DNA of 64,000 nucleotides from Streptomyces flavotricini (GCF_020639365.1 NZ_JAINUL010000001.1:5832404-5896403), one strand, 5' to 3'. Positions 25,244 through 34,575 are shown, counted from the stretch's first letter. The notes: generated from the letters alone by a model not told the origin. Program-made: numbers and translations.

Positions 25244-28114
25244 ATGAGCGAGACGAACACCCCGGCCCCCGAGGCGGCCGAGGCGCACCGTTACACGGCT
25301 GCCATGGCCGCCGACATCGAGGCACGCTGGCAGGACGTATGGGACGCGCAGGGCACCTACGAGGCCCCGAACCCGGCCGGTGACCTGGCGGGTGACGCGG
25401 CGGTCGTCGCGCGCCCCAAGAAGTTCATCATGGACATGTTCCCGTACCCGTCCGGTGCGGGCCTGCACGTCGGCCACCCGCTGGGCTACATCGCCACCGA
25501 CGTCTTCGCCCGCCACCAGCGGATGAGCGGCCACAACGTCCTGCACACCCTGGGCTTCGACGCGTTCGGCCTGCCGGCCGAGCAGTACGCCGTGCAGACC
25601 GGCACGCACCCGCGCGTCTCCACCGAGGCGAACATCGAGAACATGAAGGTCCAGCTGCGCCGGCTGGGCCTGGGCCACGACAAGCGCCGCTCGTTCGCGA
25701 CGATCGACCCGGACTACTACAAGTGGACCCAGTGGATCTTCCTGCAGATCTACAACTCCTGGTACGACGCCGACGCGGCCAAGGCCCGTCCGATCGCCGA
25801 GCTGGTCGCCGCCTTCGAGGACGGCTCCCGTGAGGTCCCCGGGGGCCGTTCCTGGGCCGGGCTGACCGCGGGCGAGCGGGCCGACGTGCTCAACGAGCAC
25901 CGGCTGGCGTACGCCTCGGACGCGCCCGTCAACTGGTGCCCCGGGCTGGGCACCGTACTGGCCAACGAGGAGGTCACCGCGGACGGCCGCTCCGAGCGCG
26001 GCAACTTCCCGGTCTTCAAGTCCAAGCTGAGCCAGTGGAACATGCGGATCACCGCCTACGCGGACCGCCTGATCGACGACCTGGACGCGCTGGACTGGCC
26101 CGAGGCCATCAAGCTGCAGCAGCGCAACTGGATCGGCCGCAGCGAGGGCGCGCGCGTCGACTTCGCGGTCGGCGACGACGCCATCACGGTGTTCACCACG
26201 CGCCCCGACACCCTGTTCGGCGCCACCTACATGGTCCTGGCTCCCGAGCACGCGCTGGTCGAGAAGATCGTCCCGGCCGAGTGGCCCGAGGGCACGCACC
26301 AGCTGTGGACCGGCGGCTCCGCGACCCCCGGCGAGGCCGTGGACGCGTACCGCAAGCAGGCCGCCGCGAAGTCGGACGTCGAGCGCCAGGCCGAGGCCAA
26401 GGACAAGACCGGTGTCTTCACCGGCGCGTACGCGGTCAACCCGGTCAGCGGCGACCTGGTCCCCGTCTTCATCGCGGACTACGTGCTGATGGGCTACGGC
26501 ACCGGCGCGATCATGGCCGTCCCGGCGCACGACAGCCGCGACTTCGAGTTCGCGCGCGCCTTCGAGCTGCCGATGCGCTGCGTCGTGGAGCCCTCGGACG
26601 ACCGCGACGCCGACCCGGCGGAGTGGGAGGACGCGTTCTCCTCGTACGACGGCACCATCGTGAACTCGACCGGTGAGGGCGTCTCCCTGGACGGCCTGGG
26701 CGTCGTCGAGGCGAAGGCCGCCATCACGGCCTGGCTGGCCGAGCGGGGCATCGGCGAGGGGACCGTCAACTTCCGGCTGCGCGACTGGCTGTTCAGCCGC
26801 CAGCGCTACTGGGGCGAGCCCTTCCCGATCGTCTACGACGAGGACGGCGTCGCGCACCCGCTGCCCGCCTCGATGCTGCCGCTGGAACTGCCCGAGGTCG
26901 AGGACTACTCGCCGCGCACCTTCGAGCCGGACGACGCCGCCTCGAAGCCGGAGACGCCGCTGTCGCGCAACGAAGAGTGGGTCAACGTCGAGCTGGACCT
27001 GGGCGACGGGCGCGGGGTGCGCTCCTACCGGCGCGAGACCAACACCATGCCCAACTGGGCCGGTTCCTGCTGGTACGAGCTGCGCTACCTGGACCCGAAC
27101 AACGCGTCGGCGCTGGTCGACCCGGAGATCGAGCAGTACTGGATGGGTCCGCGCGAGGGCGCGCCGCACGGCGGCGTCGACCTGTACGTGGGCGGCGCCG
27201 AGCACGCGGTGCTGCACCTGCTGTACGCGCGCTTCTGGTCCAAGGTGCTCTTCGACCTGGGCCACGTGTCCTCGGCCGAGCCGTTCCACAAGCTGTTCAA
27301 CCAGGGCATGATCCAGGCGTACGCCTACACCGACGCGCGCGGTGTGTACGTCCCGGCGGCCGAGGTCGAGGAGCGCGACGGCGGTTACTTCTTCCAGGGC
27401 GAGCCGGTCAAGCGCGAGCACGGCAAGATGGGCAAGTCCCTGAAGAACGCCGTCACGCCGGACGAGATCTGCGAGGAGTACGGCGCCGACACCCTGCGCC
27501 TGTACGAGATGGCGATGGGCCCGCTGGACGTCTCCCGTCCGTGGGACACCCGTGCCGTGGTGGGCCAGTACCGGCTGCTGCAGCGCCTGTGGCGCAACAT
27601 CGTGGACGAGGAGTCCGGCGCGGTCACCGTCGTGGACGGCGAGCCGGGCGAGGACACCCTGCGCGCGCTGCACAAGGCGATCGACGGCGCGGGCGCGGAC
27701 ATGGCGGGGCTGCGCTTCAACACGGCCATCGCGAAGATCACCGAGCTGAACAACTTCCTGACGAAGGCCGGCCGCCCGCTGGAGCGCTCGGTCGCGGAGC
27801 GGCTGGTCCTGCTGATCGCCCCGCTGGCCCCGCACATCGCGGAGGAGCTGTGGCACCGCCTGGGCCACACCGACTCGGTGGTCCACCAGGACTTCCCGGT
27901 CGCGGACCCGGCGTACGTCGTGGACGAGAGCGTCACCTGCGTCGTGCAGATCAAGGGCAAGGTCAAGGCGCGCCTGGAGGTGCCGCCGGCGATCTCCGAG
28001 GGTGACCTGGAGCGGCTGGCGCTGGCCGACGAGGCGGTCGTGGCGGCACTGGGCGGGGCCGAGATCCGCAAGGTGATCGTGCGCGCTCCGAAGCTGGTGA
28101 ACATCGTCGTGTGA
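25244..28114 (+). CDS. leuS: Leucyl-tRNA synthetase
   Basis: Class I aminoacyl-tRNA synthetase of 956 residues. The HIGH-type motif is HVGH in YPSGAGLHVGHPLG near residue 74. A CP1 editing domain follows (ITVFTTRPDTLFGATYMVLA near residue 308). The KMSKS loop is KMGKS near residue 729, and the anticodon-binding region and a C-terminal domain complete it. ATG 25244 has AGGA upstream and starts after the attenuator. The short frame MELQES starting at 25227 overlaps the start codon region but has no clear RBS. The stop codon falls inside a heptamer tandem repeat. Confidence 0.97.
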   Translation: MSETNTPAPEAAEAHRYTAAMAADIEARWQDVWDAQGTYEAPNPAGDLAGDAAVVARPKKFIMDMFPYPSGAGLHVGHPLGYIATDVFARHQRMSGHNVLHTLGFDAFGLPAEQYAVQTGTHPRVSTEANIENMKVQLRRLGLGHDKRRSFATIDPDYYKWTQWIFLQIYNSWYDADAAKARPIAELVAAFEDGSREVPGGRSWAGLTAGERADVLNEHRLAYASDAPVNWCPGLGTVLANEEVTADGRSERGNFPVFKSKLSQWNMRITAYADRLIDDLDALDWPEAIKLQQRNWIGRSEGARVDFAVGDDAITVFTTRPDTLFGATYMVLAPEHALVEKIVPAEWPEGTHQLWTGGSATPGEAVDAYRKQAAAKSDVERQAEAKDKTGVFTGAYAVNPVSGDLVPVFIADYVLMGYGTGAIMAVPAHDSRDFEFARAFELPMRCVVEPSDDRDADPAEWEDAFSSYDGTIVNSTGEGVSLDGLGVVEAKAAITAWLAERGIGEGTVNFRLRDWLFSRQRYWGEPFPIVYDEDGVAHPLPASMLPLELPEVEDYSPRTFEPDDAASKPETPLSRNEEWVNVELDLGDGRGVRSYRRETNTMPNWAGSCWYELRYLDPNNASALVDPEIEQYWMGPREGAPHGGVDLYVGGAEHAVLHLLYARFWSKVLFDLGHVSSAEPFHKLFNQGMIQAYAYTDARGVYVPAAEVEERDGGYFFQGEPVKREHGKMGKSLKNAVTPDEICEEYGADTLRLYEMAMGPLDVSRPWDTRAVVGQYRLLQRLWRNIVDEESGAVTVVDGEPGEDTLRALHKAIDGAGADMAGLRFNTAIAKITELNNFLTKAGRPLERSVAERLVLLIAPLAPHIAEELWHRLGHTDSVVHQDFPVADPAYVVDESVTCVVQIKGKVKARLEVPPAISEGDLERLALADEAVVAALGGAEIRKVIVRAPKLVNIVV

Positions 28115-28150
28115 CGTGTGACGTGTGACGTGTGACGTGTGACGTGTGAC
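28109..28150 (+). repeat. Six perfect GTGTGAC heptamers over the leuS stop
   Basis: GTGTGAC repeated six times without change (42 bp). The first unit supplies the leuS stop codon TGA (28112-28114). Because the period is 7, the array places TGA in all three forward frames. Confidence 0.95.
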
Positions 28151-28273
28151 CTCGGTGACCAATGGTCTAGGGGTTGTCCCGTACGGGCAGGTTGGGGGTT
28201 CGATGGGAACCCCCGACCTGCCCGCGGCGTTTACGGTGGAGGGGACGGAGACGGCAGGGGAAGGGAGCCTCTC

Positions 28274-29017
28274 ATGGAGGCCGGCGCGTTGATCATCATC
28301 TTTGCCCTGTTGGTGCTGTTCGCCTTCCTGGGACTGGGTGCCTGGGCCACCGTGAAGGCGGTCGGGGCGGCCAAGCGCGGCGTGGACCGCACGATCACGC
28401 AGGCCCGCCGGACCGTGGAGGACACGGCGCTGAAGGCGAAGAGCTTCGGGCAGGTGGGTGTGGCGGGGGCGCTGGCGCAGCTGAGGCTGGACCTGCGGAC
28501 CTCGATGCGGGCCACGCAGCAGGCGCTCTACCAGGGGGTTCAGGCGGATGCCTCGCTGAAGGAGTCGATCGGGCTGTTCGAGCGGCTGAGCGCGCACGGG
28601 TACGAGCTGGACGACGAGCTGAAGCGGCTGGAGCAGGAGCCGGACCGGGCGCGGATCGGCGCGATGCTGCCCGAGCTGAAGGAGCGGACCGCCAAGATCA
28701 CGGAGGCGGCGGATTCGCTGCGCTGGGCCGCCCGCGACCGGGCGCGGCGCTTCGCGGAGGACGAGCTGTCGGCGCTGTCGGCGCAGATCGAGGTCGAATC
28801 CGGGGCGCTGCGGGACTGGTCCCGGGAGTCGGTGGACGACCTGGCCGCGGCGGCCGCGGCCTGGGACGCACAGCAGCCGCCCGCGGGGTCCGGAGTGCGT
28901 ACGGGCTCCGCCGGGTCCGCCGGGCGGGCTCCGGAGCCCCCGGCGGCCCTGAACCCCACGCCCCCGCAGACCGGCTACCCGTGGCAGAAGGCGCCGCGGC
29001 CGGAAACGACGACCTGA
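28274..29017 (+). CDS. Membrane-anchored coiled-coil protein
   Basis: 247-residue protein: an N-terminal membrane helix (residues 5-27, ALIIIFALLVLFAFLGLGAW) followed by a long helical, charged region (about residues 30-205) with heptad-like spacing (for example RLSAHGYELDDELKRLEQE), then a Pro/Ala-rich tail. ATG 28274 has AAGGGAG upstream; the frame is open further 5' without similarity. The conserved position between leuS and degV points to a resident core gene. The topology suggests a cytoplasmic helical domain tethered to the membrane. Function unknown. Confidence 0.78.
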   Translation: MEAGALIIIFALLVLFAFLGLGAWATVKAVGAAKRGVDRTITQARRTVEDTALKAKSFGQVGVAGALAQLRLDLRTSMRATQQALYQGVQADASLKESIGLFERLSAHGYELDDELKRLEQEPDRARIGAMLPELKERTAKITEAADSLRWAARDRARRFAEDELSALSAQIEVESGALRDWSRESVDDLAAAAAAWDAQQPPAGSGVRTGSAGSAGRAPEPPAALNPTPPQTGYPWQKAPRPETTT

Positions 29018-29117
29018 GCCTCGGGCGCCCGCGAGCAGCGGCGGCTCGCCACCCTTCCCGTCCCCCGGCCCGGGGTCGGGCTGCCGTCGTGCCCCCACGG
29101 GCGGTAACCTCCGGCTC

Positions 29118-29963
29118 ATGTCCCGCCATGTCGCGATCGTCACCGATTCCACGGCCTACCTGCCCCAACCGGCCATGACGCGGCACGGAATCACCTCCGT
29201 CCCGCTGACCGTGGTCCTCGGCGACGAGGCCCTCGAAGAGGGCACCGAGATCTCGGCCCGCAGCCTCGCCCTGGCGCTGCAGAAGCGCCGCCCGGTCACC
29301 ACCTCCCGGCCCAGCCCGGAGGAGTTCGTACGGGCCTACCGGGCGGCCGCGGAGGCCGGCGCGACCGGCATCGTCAGCCTGCACCTGTCCGCCGAGTTCT
29401 CCGGCACCTACGACGCCGCCGTCGTCGCCGCCAAGACGGCCCCCGTGCCCGTCCGGGTCGTCGACACCGGCATGGTCGCGATGGCCCTCGGGTTCTGCGC
29501 CCTCGCCGCCGCCGAGGTGTCCGAAGCAGGCGGTTCCGTCGACGAGGCGGTGGCCGCCGCAGAGAAGCGGGCCGCGGACATGTCCGCGTATTTCTACGTC
29601 GACACCCTCGACTACCTGCGCCGCGGCGGCCGCATCGGGGCGGCCCAGGCCCTCCTGGGGTCCGCCCTCGCCGTCAAGCCACTGCTCACCCTGCAGGGCG
29701 GGCGGATCGAGATGCTGGAGAAGGTGCGTACGGCGTCCAAGGCCATCGCCCGCCTGGAGGAGCTGGCCGTGGAGCGCGCCGGGGCGGGCAGCGTGGATGT
29801 GGCCGTACACCACCTCGCCGCGCCCGAGCGGGCCGAGAAGCTCGCGCAGCGGCTGCGCGAACGCATCCCCGGCCTGGTCGAGCTGCACGTCAGCGAGGTC
29901 GGCGCGGTGATCGGCGCGCACACCGGGCCAGGGCTGCTGGCAGCGGTCGTCTCACCCCGCTGA
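29118..29963 (+). CDS. DegV family fatty-acid-binding protein
   Basis: 281-residue DegV/FakB-like protein: HVAIVTDSTAYLP at the N-terminus, the TSRPSPEEF loop, LHLSAEFSGTYDAA and the RRGGRIGAAQALLG segment are family hallmarks. DegV proteins bind one fatty acid and, with FakA-type kinases, present it for phosphorylation; no kinase gene is adjacent. TAACCT (29105-29110) ends 7 nt before the ATG, so the transcript is probably leaderless. Confidence 0.9.
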   Translation: MSRHVAIVTDSTAYLPQPAMTRHGITSVPLTVVLGDEALEEGTEISARSLALALQKRRPVTTSRPSPEEFVRAYRAAAEAGATGIVSLHLSAEFSGTYDAAVVAAKTAPVPVRVVDTGMVAMALGFCALAAAEVSEAGGSVDEAVAAAEKRAADMSAYFYVDTLDYLRRGGRIGAAQALLGSALAVKPLLTLQGGRIEMLEKVRTASKAIARLEELAVERAGAGSVDVAVHHLAAPERAEKLAQRLRERIPGLVELHVSEVGAVIGAHTGPGLLAAVVSPR

Positions 29964-29984
29964 TCACCGGAACGAGTGGCGGGG

Positions 29985-29993
29985 TTATCCACA
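29985..29993 (+). promoter_or_regulatory. Perfect DnaA-box sequence
   Basis: TTATCCACA, identical to the classical DnaA-box consensus, lies 69 nt upstream of comEA in the degV-comEA intergenic region. A single box; no cluster is visible nearby. Confidence 0.4.
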
Positions 29994-30061
29994 GCGGCCG
30001 GGATTTCCACCGGAATTGATAACTCCGAACTGGGGTCGGGATTCGCCCCTACCGTCGTGCC

Positions 30062-31099
30062 ATGACTCTGCGCACACGTACCTCGCCCTCCTCCGGAGCC
30101 ACCAGCGGTCCCGGCCGGTCCCGTCTCTCGGACGGGAGGCTGCGCCACCGCAGGGGGCGTCCGCGTCCGCCCGGCCCCGAGCCCGCCGCGGTGCGCCGCC
30201 GGGCCGAAGCCCTGCTGGGCGGAGGTCCTGTGCCCGGGGACGGTCCTGCGCTCGGGGGCGGGCCGCCGCCCGGCGGTGGCGTGCCGCCTTCCGGGGTGGC
30301 GCCGGGTGCGGGGCCCGGGATCCGGTCCGTGGCCGATCCGCCGCCCGGCGGGACCCCCGTGGTGATCCCGCCGGGCGGAGAGGGACCGCCGTCCGGGGGA
30401 GCCGGGCTCTCCGGGGGATCCGCGCTGCGGCTCGCCGTGCGGGAGCGGCTGCCGATGTGGCTCCAGGCCCGGTGCGCGGTGCAGCCGCGCACGGTGGCGG
30501 CCGTGGGGGTGGTGCTGGCCGCCGCCGTCGCCTTCGGGGCGCAGCAGTTCTGGACCGCCCGGCCGCAGTCGGTGACCGCTCCCGCGGTGGTCGCCCCCGC
30601 GACGGCTCCGGCCCCGGAGCCGAGCCCCGGGTCCGCCACCGGTGGTGGAGGTGCCGGCGCGCGGATCGTGGTGGACGTCAGCGGCAGGGTGCGTGATCCC
30701 GGTGTACGGCGGCTGCCCGCCGGGGCGCGGGTCGAGGACGCGCTGGCCGCCGCCGGGGGAGTGCGGCCCGGTGCGGACACGAGCGGGCTCAACCGGGCCC
30801 GGGTGCTCGTCGACGGCGAGCAGCTGGTGGTCGGAGCCCCGGCGCAGTCGGCCCCGGGCGGGCCGGGGTCCGGCGCCGGCCAGGGCGCCGGTGGCGGTGG
30901 CGCCGGCGGGCCGCTGAGCCTCGGCACGGCCACCGTGGAGCAGCTCGACGGCCTGCCGGGGGTCGGCCCGGTGCTGGCGCGGCACATCGTGGAGTTCCGG
31001 ACCGCCCGCGGCGGCTTCCGCTCGGTGGAGGAGCTCCGGCAGGTCGACGGCATCGGCGAGCGGCGCTTCGCCGATCTGCGCAAGCTGGTCCGGCCGTGA
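30062..31099 (+). CDS. comEA: ComEA-like helix-hairpin-helix DNA-binding protein
   Basis: 345 residues. The N-terminal ~140 residues are Gly/Pro/Arg-rich and disordered. A membrane helix lies near residues 143-163, followed by a short SLBB-type segment (RIVVDVSGRVRDPGVRRLPAG) and a C-terminal tandem helix-hairpin-helix domain (LDGLPGVGPVLARHIVEFR ... VDGIGERRFADLRKL). ComEA binds incoming DNA outside the membrane and hands it to ComEC. Its stop overlaps the comEC GTG by 4 nt. Streptomyces is not known to be naturally competent, so the role is unclear. Confidence 0.9.
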   Translation: MTLRTRTSPSSGATSGPGRSRLSDGRLRHRRGRPRPPGPEPAAVRRRAEALLGGGPVPGDGPALGGGPPPGGGVPPSGVAPGAGPGIRSVADPPPGGTPVVIPPGGEGPPSGGAGLSGGSALRLAVRERLPMWLQARCAVQPRTVAAVGVVLAAAVAFGAQQFWTARPQSVTAPAVVAPATAPAPEPSPGSATGGGGAGARIVVDVSGRVRDPGVRRLPAGARVEDALAAAGGVRPGADTSGLNRARVLVDGEQLVVGAPAQSAPGGPGSGAGQGAGGGGAGGPLSLGTATVEQLDGLPGVGPVLARHIVEFRTARGGFRSVEELRQVDGIGERRFADLRKLVRP

Positions 31100-34000
31100 A
31101 GGGCCCCGGGGAGCCGGGCCCGGTGGATCTGCGCCTGGTCGTACCGGCGCTGGCCGCCTGGGCGGCGGCCGCCCTCGCCCTCGACGCACCGGCCGGCCGG
31201 ACCGCCGTCGGGGCCGGGCTCGGAGTCCTCGGCGCGGGGCTGCTGCTCCTGGCCGCCTGCCGCCGTCCCGAGTCGCTGTGGCGGATCGGCCCGGCCGCGG
31301 CCGCCGCCCTGCTCTGCGCGGCCGCGGGGGCCGGGGTGGCGGGCCTGCAGCGGGCCGAGGCGCGGGCCGGGCCCGTCGTGGGGCTCGCGGGGGAGCACGC
31401 CCGGGTCCTGGCCGAGCTCACCGTCGGCTCCGATCCGCGGGCGGCCCGCGGCGGGAGCGGGCCGCCCGCGGTGGTCCTGGACGCGGTGCTGACCCGGGTG
31501 ACCGGGCCCGACGGCACGCAGACCCGGGTCGAGACCCCCGTAAGGGTGCTGGCCGGCCATCCGGGGTGGGCCCGGCTGCAGCCCTCCACCCGGGTCGCGG
31601 TCGTCGCCCGGCTGGCACCGGGGCGGGCCGGGGAGCGGGCCGTGGCGCTGCTGCGCCCCGCGGGGGACACCCCGCCGCGGGTGACCGGCGGGCCCGACAC
31701 CGTCCAGCGGATCGCCGGGAGTCTGCGGGCGGGGCTGCGCGAGGCCACCGAGGGACTCGCCCCGGACGCCCGGGCCCTGCTGCCGGGGCTGGTCGTCGGG
31801 GACACCTCCCGGGTGCCGCCCGAGCTCGACGGGGCGTTCCGGGCCACCGACCTGCTGCACCTGCTGGCCGTGTCCGGGTCCAACCTGACCGTGGTGCTGT
31901 TCCTGCTCATCGGCCCGCCCGCCGCCGCGCAGCGGGCCGAGCGGGGAGGCCTGGCGCCCCGCCTCGGGCTGTCCCTGCGGGCGACGGCCCTGTGCGGGGC
32001 GGCGCTGACCTCCGCCTTCGTGGTGGTGTGCCGGCCGGAGCCGAGCGTGCTGCGGGCCGCTGCCTGCGGGGCGATCACCCTGCTGGCCATCGCCACCGGG
32101 CGGCGCAGGTCCCTGATCCCCGCGCTGGCGGCCGCCGTCCTGCTGCTGGTCCTCCACGATCCGTGGCTCGCCCGCAGCCCCGGCTTCCTGCTCTCGGTCC
32201 TGGCCACGGGGTCCCTGCTGACACTCGGCCCGCGCTGGAGCGAAGCGTTGCGCAGGCGCGGGACGCGGCCCCGGCTCGCCGAGGCGCTCGGGGCCGCCGC
32301 GGCCGCCCAGGCGGTGTGCGCGCCGGTGGTCGCCGTGCTCTCGGCCCGGGTGAGCCTGGTGGCGGTGCCCTGCAATCTGCTCGCCGAGCTCGCTGCGGGC
32401 CCGGCCACCGTGCTCGGCTTCGCGACGCTCGCGGCGGCGCCGGTGTGCATGCCCGTCGCCGAGCTGCTCGCCCGGTGCGCCGGGGTGCCGGCCGGTTGGA
32501 TCGCCGGCGTGGCCCGCACCGGGGCGCGGCTGCCGGGCGCGGAGCTGGCCTGGCCGGGCGGGCTCACCGGGGGGCTGCTGCTGGCCGCCGCCACCTTGGC
32601 CGTCGTGGGGCTCGGCGCGCGGATCAGGCACCGGCCGTGGGTGTGCACCGCGCTGGCCGTGCTGCTGCTCCTGGCCGTACTGCGGCCGCCGCAGCTGACC
32701 CGTACGCTCACCCGCTGGCCGCCGCCCGACTGGAGCTACGTGCAGTGCGCGGTGGGGCAGGGCGACGCGGCCGTACTCGCCGTGGGCCCGGGCACGGCCG
32801 TCGTGGTGGACGCCGGTCCGCAGGCGGCCCCGGTGGACGAGTGCCTGCGCGCCCTGGGAGTGAGCCGGGTACCGCTGCTCCTGCTGACGCACTTTCACGC
32901 CGACCACGTCGGCGGCTTGTCCGGGGTGCTGCGGGGCCGGTCCGTGGGTGTGATTCAGACCACCACGCTGGAGGAGCCGGCCGCCCAGGCCGAGTTCGTC
33001 CGGCGGACCGCGGCGGCCGCGCGCGTACCCGTCGTGGCGGCCGCGGCGGGCGAGCGGCGGCGGGCCGGGCCGCTGGAGTGGCAGGTGCTGTGGCCCTCGC
33101 CCGAGGGGCCGCGCCCGGAGGGGCCCAACGACGCCAGCGTCGCGCTGCTGGTCCGCAGTGCGGGTCTGACCCTCCTGCTGCTCGGAGATCTCGAACCGCC
33201 TTCGCAGGAAGCCCTTTTGAGGGCGCGCCCGGACCTGGGTCCGGTCGATGTCCTCAAGGTCGCCCACCACGGTTCCGCCCACCAGGACCCCGGCCTCCAG
33301 GGCCGGATCCGGCCCCGGCTCGCGCTCGTCCCGGTCGGCGAGGGCAACAGCTACGGGCACCCGGCACCGGGCACGCTCGCACGGCTGCGGGCCATGGGTG
33401 CGACGGTGCTGCGCACCGATACCGACGGTTCGATCGCCGTGGCCGGGAGCGGTCCGGGGATGCGGGCGTTCCCCTCGCGCAGGCGGCGGCGCCGACACGG
33501 GCATACCGGACACCGCCTTTCCGTTTGCCCGCAACCCGACAGCATGATCGAATGCGTCTTCGCCAGAGCGGTACAAGTCCACACAGCACGGGGGTGCATC
33601 AACCATGTTCGGTCGCAGAAGGGGGATGGAGACGGCCGGAAGCGCCGGTCAGGACACATCCGCGACACTGACGCTGCCTCATACGGCGCGGCTGCTCAGC
33701 TGTCGTGTCCTCGACACGGTCCACCAGCCGGTCAGACAGGCCAGGTTCGAAGTGACCGACCCCATCGGGCGGCGCATCGTCAGCGGCGAGACCGATCCGT
33801 ACGGCGGGTTCACCGCGGCCGTGCCGGAGGGCCAGTACCGGCTCACCGTCACCGCCGAGGGCTACGCGCCGTTCCACGGGGCGACGCTGGTGGGGGACCC
33901 GGCGCAGCCCGGCACGGGGGAGATCGTGCTCGACGCCGTGGAGCCGCCGCTGCTCCCCGCGCCCGGGCACTGGGAGATCGACCCGACGCATTCCTCCATC

Positions 34001-34575
34001 GGCTTCATCGCCCAGCACATCGGCTTCGCCCGGATCCGCGGCCGGTTCAACACCTTTGCCGGTGCGGTGCGGATAGCCGACCGCATGGAGGACTCCTCCA
34101 TGCACGTGATCATCGACGCGGCGAGCATCGACACCGGCGTGCGGATGCGGGACGACCACCTGCGGTCCGCCGACTTCCTGGACGCGGCCCGGTACCCGAC
34201 GGTCGAGTTCTACAGCGAGCGGTTCATCCACCGCAGCGGCAGCCGCTGGGCCGTCGCGGGCGCCCTGACCCTGCACGGGGCCAGCCGCTCGGTGACCCTG
34301 GACACCGAGTACCTGGGTCTGGGCACCGGGTTGGAGGGCGAGCCGCGCGCGGCCTGCCGGGCGACCGCGGATCTGCACCGCGAGGACTTCAGCCTCAACT
34401 GGCAGTCCGTGCTGGCCCAGGGGATAGCGGCGATCGGTTCGAGCGTGGAAGTGGTGCTGGACGTCCAGATCGTGCACAAGGCCTAGGCACGCGCGCCCTG
34501 GCAGCGGCCCGCGGGGGGTCGGCGGGGCTACGGGGTCTCCAGCCATCCCTCGTACTCGGCGGCGAGGCCGTCTAG
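31096..34575 (+). CDS. comEC: ComEC/Rec2 DNA-uptake channel; frame lacks its expected stop
   Basis: Begins with GTG 31096, coupled to comEA. N-terminal membrane helices, an OB-like outside domain, the Competence domain (LLHLLAVSGSNLTVV near residue 255), more helices, and a C-terminal metallo-beta-lactamase domain with THFHADHVGG near residue 600 and KVAHHGSAH. Recognisable ComEC sequence ends near nt 33480 (about residue 795). No in-frame stop occurs until 34575, so the open frame runs through the intergenic region and the entire YceI gene in a different frame. The extra ~360 residues are Arg/Gly/Pro-rich and look non-coding. A lost stop or a 3' indel is likely. Confidence 0.75.
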   Translation: MKGPGEPGPVDLRLVVPALAAWAAAALALDAPAGRTAVGAGLGVLGAGLLLLAACRRPESLWRIGPAAAAALLCAAAGAGVAGLQRAEARAGPVVGLAGEHARVLAELTVGSDPRAARGGSGPPAVVLDAVLTRVTGPDGTQTRVETPVRVLAGHPGWARLQPSTRVAVVARLAPGRAGERAVALLRPAGDTPPRVTGGPDTVQRIAGSLRAGLREATEGLAPDARALLPGLVVGDTSRVPPELDGAFRATDLLHLLAVSGSNLTVVLFLLIGPPAAAQRAERGGLAPRLGLSLRATALCGAALTSAFVVVCRPEPSVLRAAACGAITLLAIATGRRRSLIPALAAAVLLLVLHDPWLARSPGFLLSVLATGSLLTLGPRWSEALRRRGTRPRLAEALGAAAAAQAVCAPVVAVLSARVSLVAVPCNLLAELAAGPATVLGFATLAAAPVCMPVAELLARCAGVPAGWIAGVARTGARLPGAELAWPGGLTGGLLLAAATLAVVGLGARIRHRPWVCTALAVLLLLAVLRPPQLTRTLTRWPPPDWSYVQCAVGQGDAAVLAVGPGTAVVVDAGPQAAPVDECLRALGVSRVPLLLLTHFHADHVGGLSGVLRGRSVGVIQTTTLEEPAAQAEFVRRTAAAARVPVVAAAAGERRRAGPLEWQVLWPSPEGPRPEGPNDASVALLVRSAGLTLLLLGDLEPPSQEALLRARPDLGPVDVLKVAHHGSAHQDPGLQGRIRPRLALVPVGEGNSYGHPAPGTLARLRAMGATVLRTDTDGSIAVAGSGPGMRAFPSRRRRRRHGHTGHRLSVCPQPDSMIECVFARAVQVHTARGCINHVRSQKGDGDGRKRRSGHIRDTDAASYGAAAQLSCPRHGPPAGQTGQVRSDRPHRAAHRQRRDRSVRRVHRGRAGGPVPAHRHRRGLRAVPRGDAGGGPGAARHGGDRARRRGAAAAPRARALGDRPDAFLHRLHRPAHRLRPDPRPVQHLCRCGADSRPHGGLLHARDHRRGEHRHRRADAGRPPAVRRLPGRGPVPDGRVLQRAVHPPQRQPLGRRGRPDPARGQPLGDPGHRVPGSGHRVGGRAARGLPGDRGSAPRGLQPQLAVRAGPGDSGDRFERGSGAGRPDRAQGLGTRALAAARGGSAGLRGLQPSLVLGGEAV
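33605..34486 (+). CDS. YceI family protein with N-terminal carboxypeptidase-regulatory-like domain
   Basis: 293 residues. An N-terminal beta-sandwich of the carboxypeptidase regulatory/Cna-B type (ARFEVTDPIGRRIVSGETDP to about residue 110) precedes a YceI lipocalin-like domain (GHWEIDPTHSSIGFIAQH, DHLRSADFLDAARYPTVEF, LTLHGASRSVTL). YceI proteins bind polyisoprenoid or amide lipids. No signal peptide is present, which fits the cytoplasmic members seen in Streptomyces. ATG 33605 has GGGGGTG upstream; ATG 33626 is an alternative. It lies wholly within the extended comEC frame. Confidence 0.88.
   Translation: MFGRRRGMETAGSAGQDTSATLTLPHTARLLSCRVLDTVHQPVRQARFEVTDPIGRRIVSGETDPYGGFTAAVPEGQYRLTVTAEGYAPFHGATLVGDPAQPGTGEIVLDAVEPPLLPAPGHWEIDPTHSSIGFIAQHIGFARIRGRFNTFAGAVRIADRMEDSSMHVIIDAASIDTGVRMRDDHLRSADFLDAARYPTVEFYSERFIHRSGSRWAVAGALTLHGASRSVTLDTEYLGLGTGLEGEPRAACRATADLHREDFSLNWQSVLAQGIAAIGSSVEVVLDVQIVHKA

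Noticed and set aside
25235..29152. 1305-residue minus-strand open frame antisense to leuS
   Set aside because: Composition of a reverse-complement shadow; leuS covers the region with full family similarity.
31278..33671. 797-residue open frame inside comEC
   Set aside because: Arg/Gly/Pro-rich product with no domain; a shadow of comEC in another frame, as expected at this GC content.
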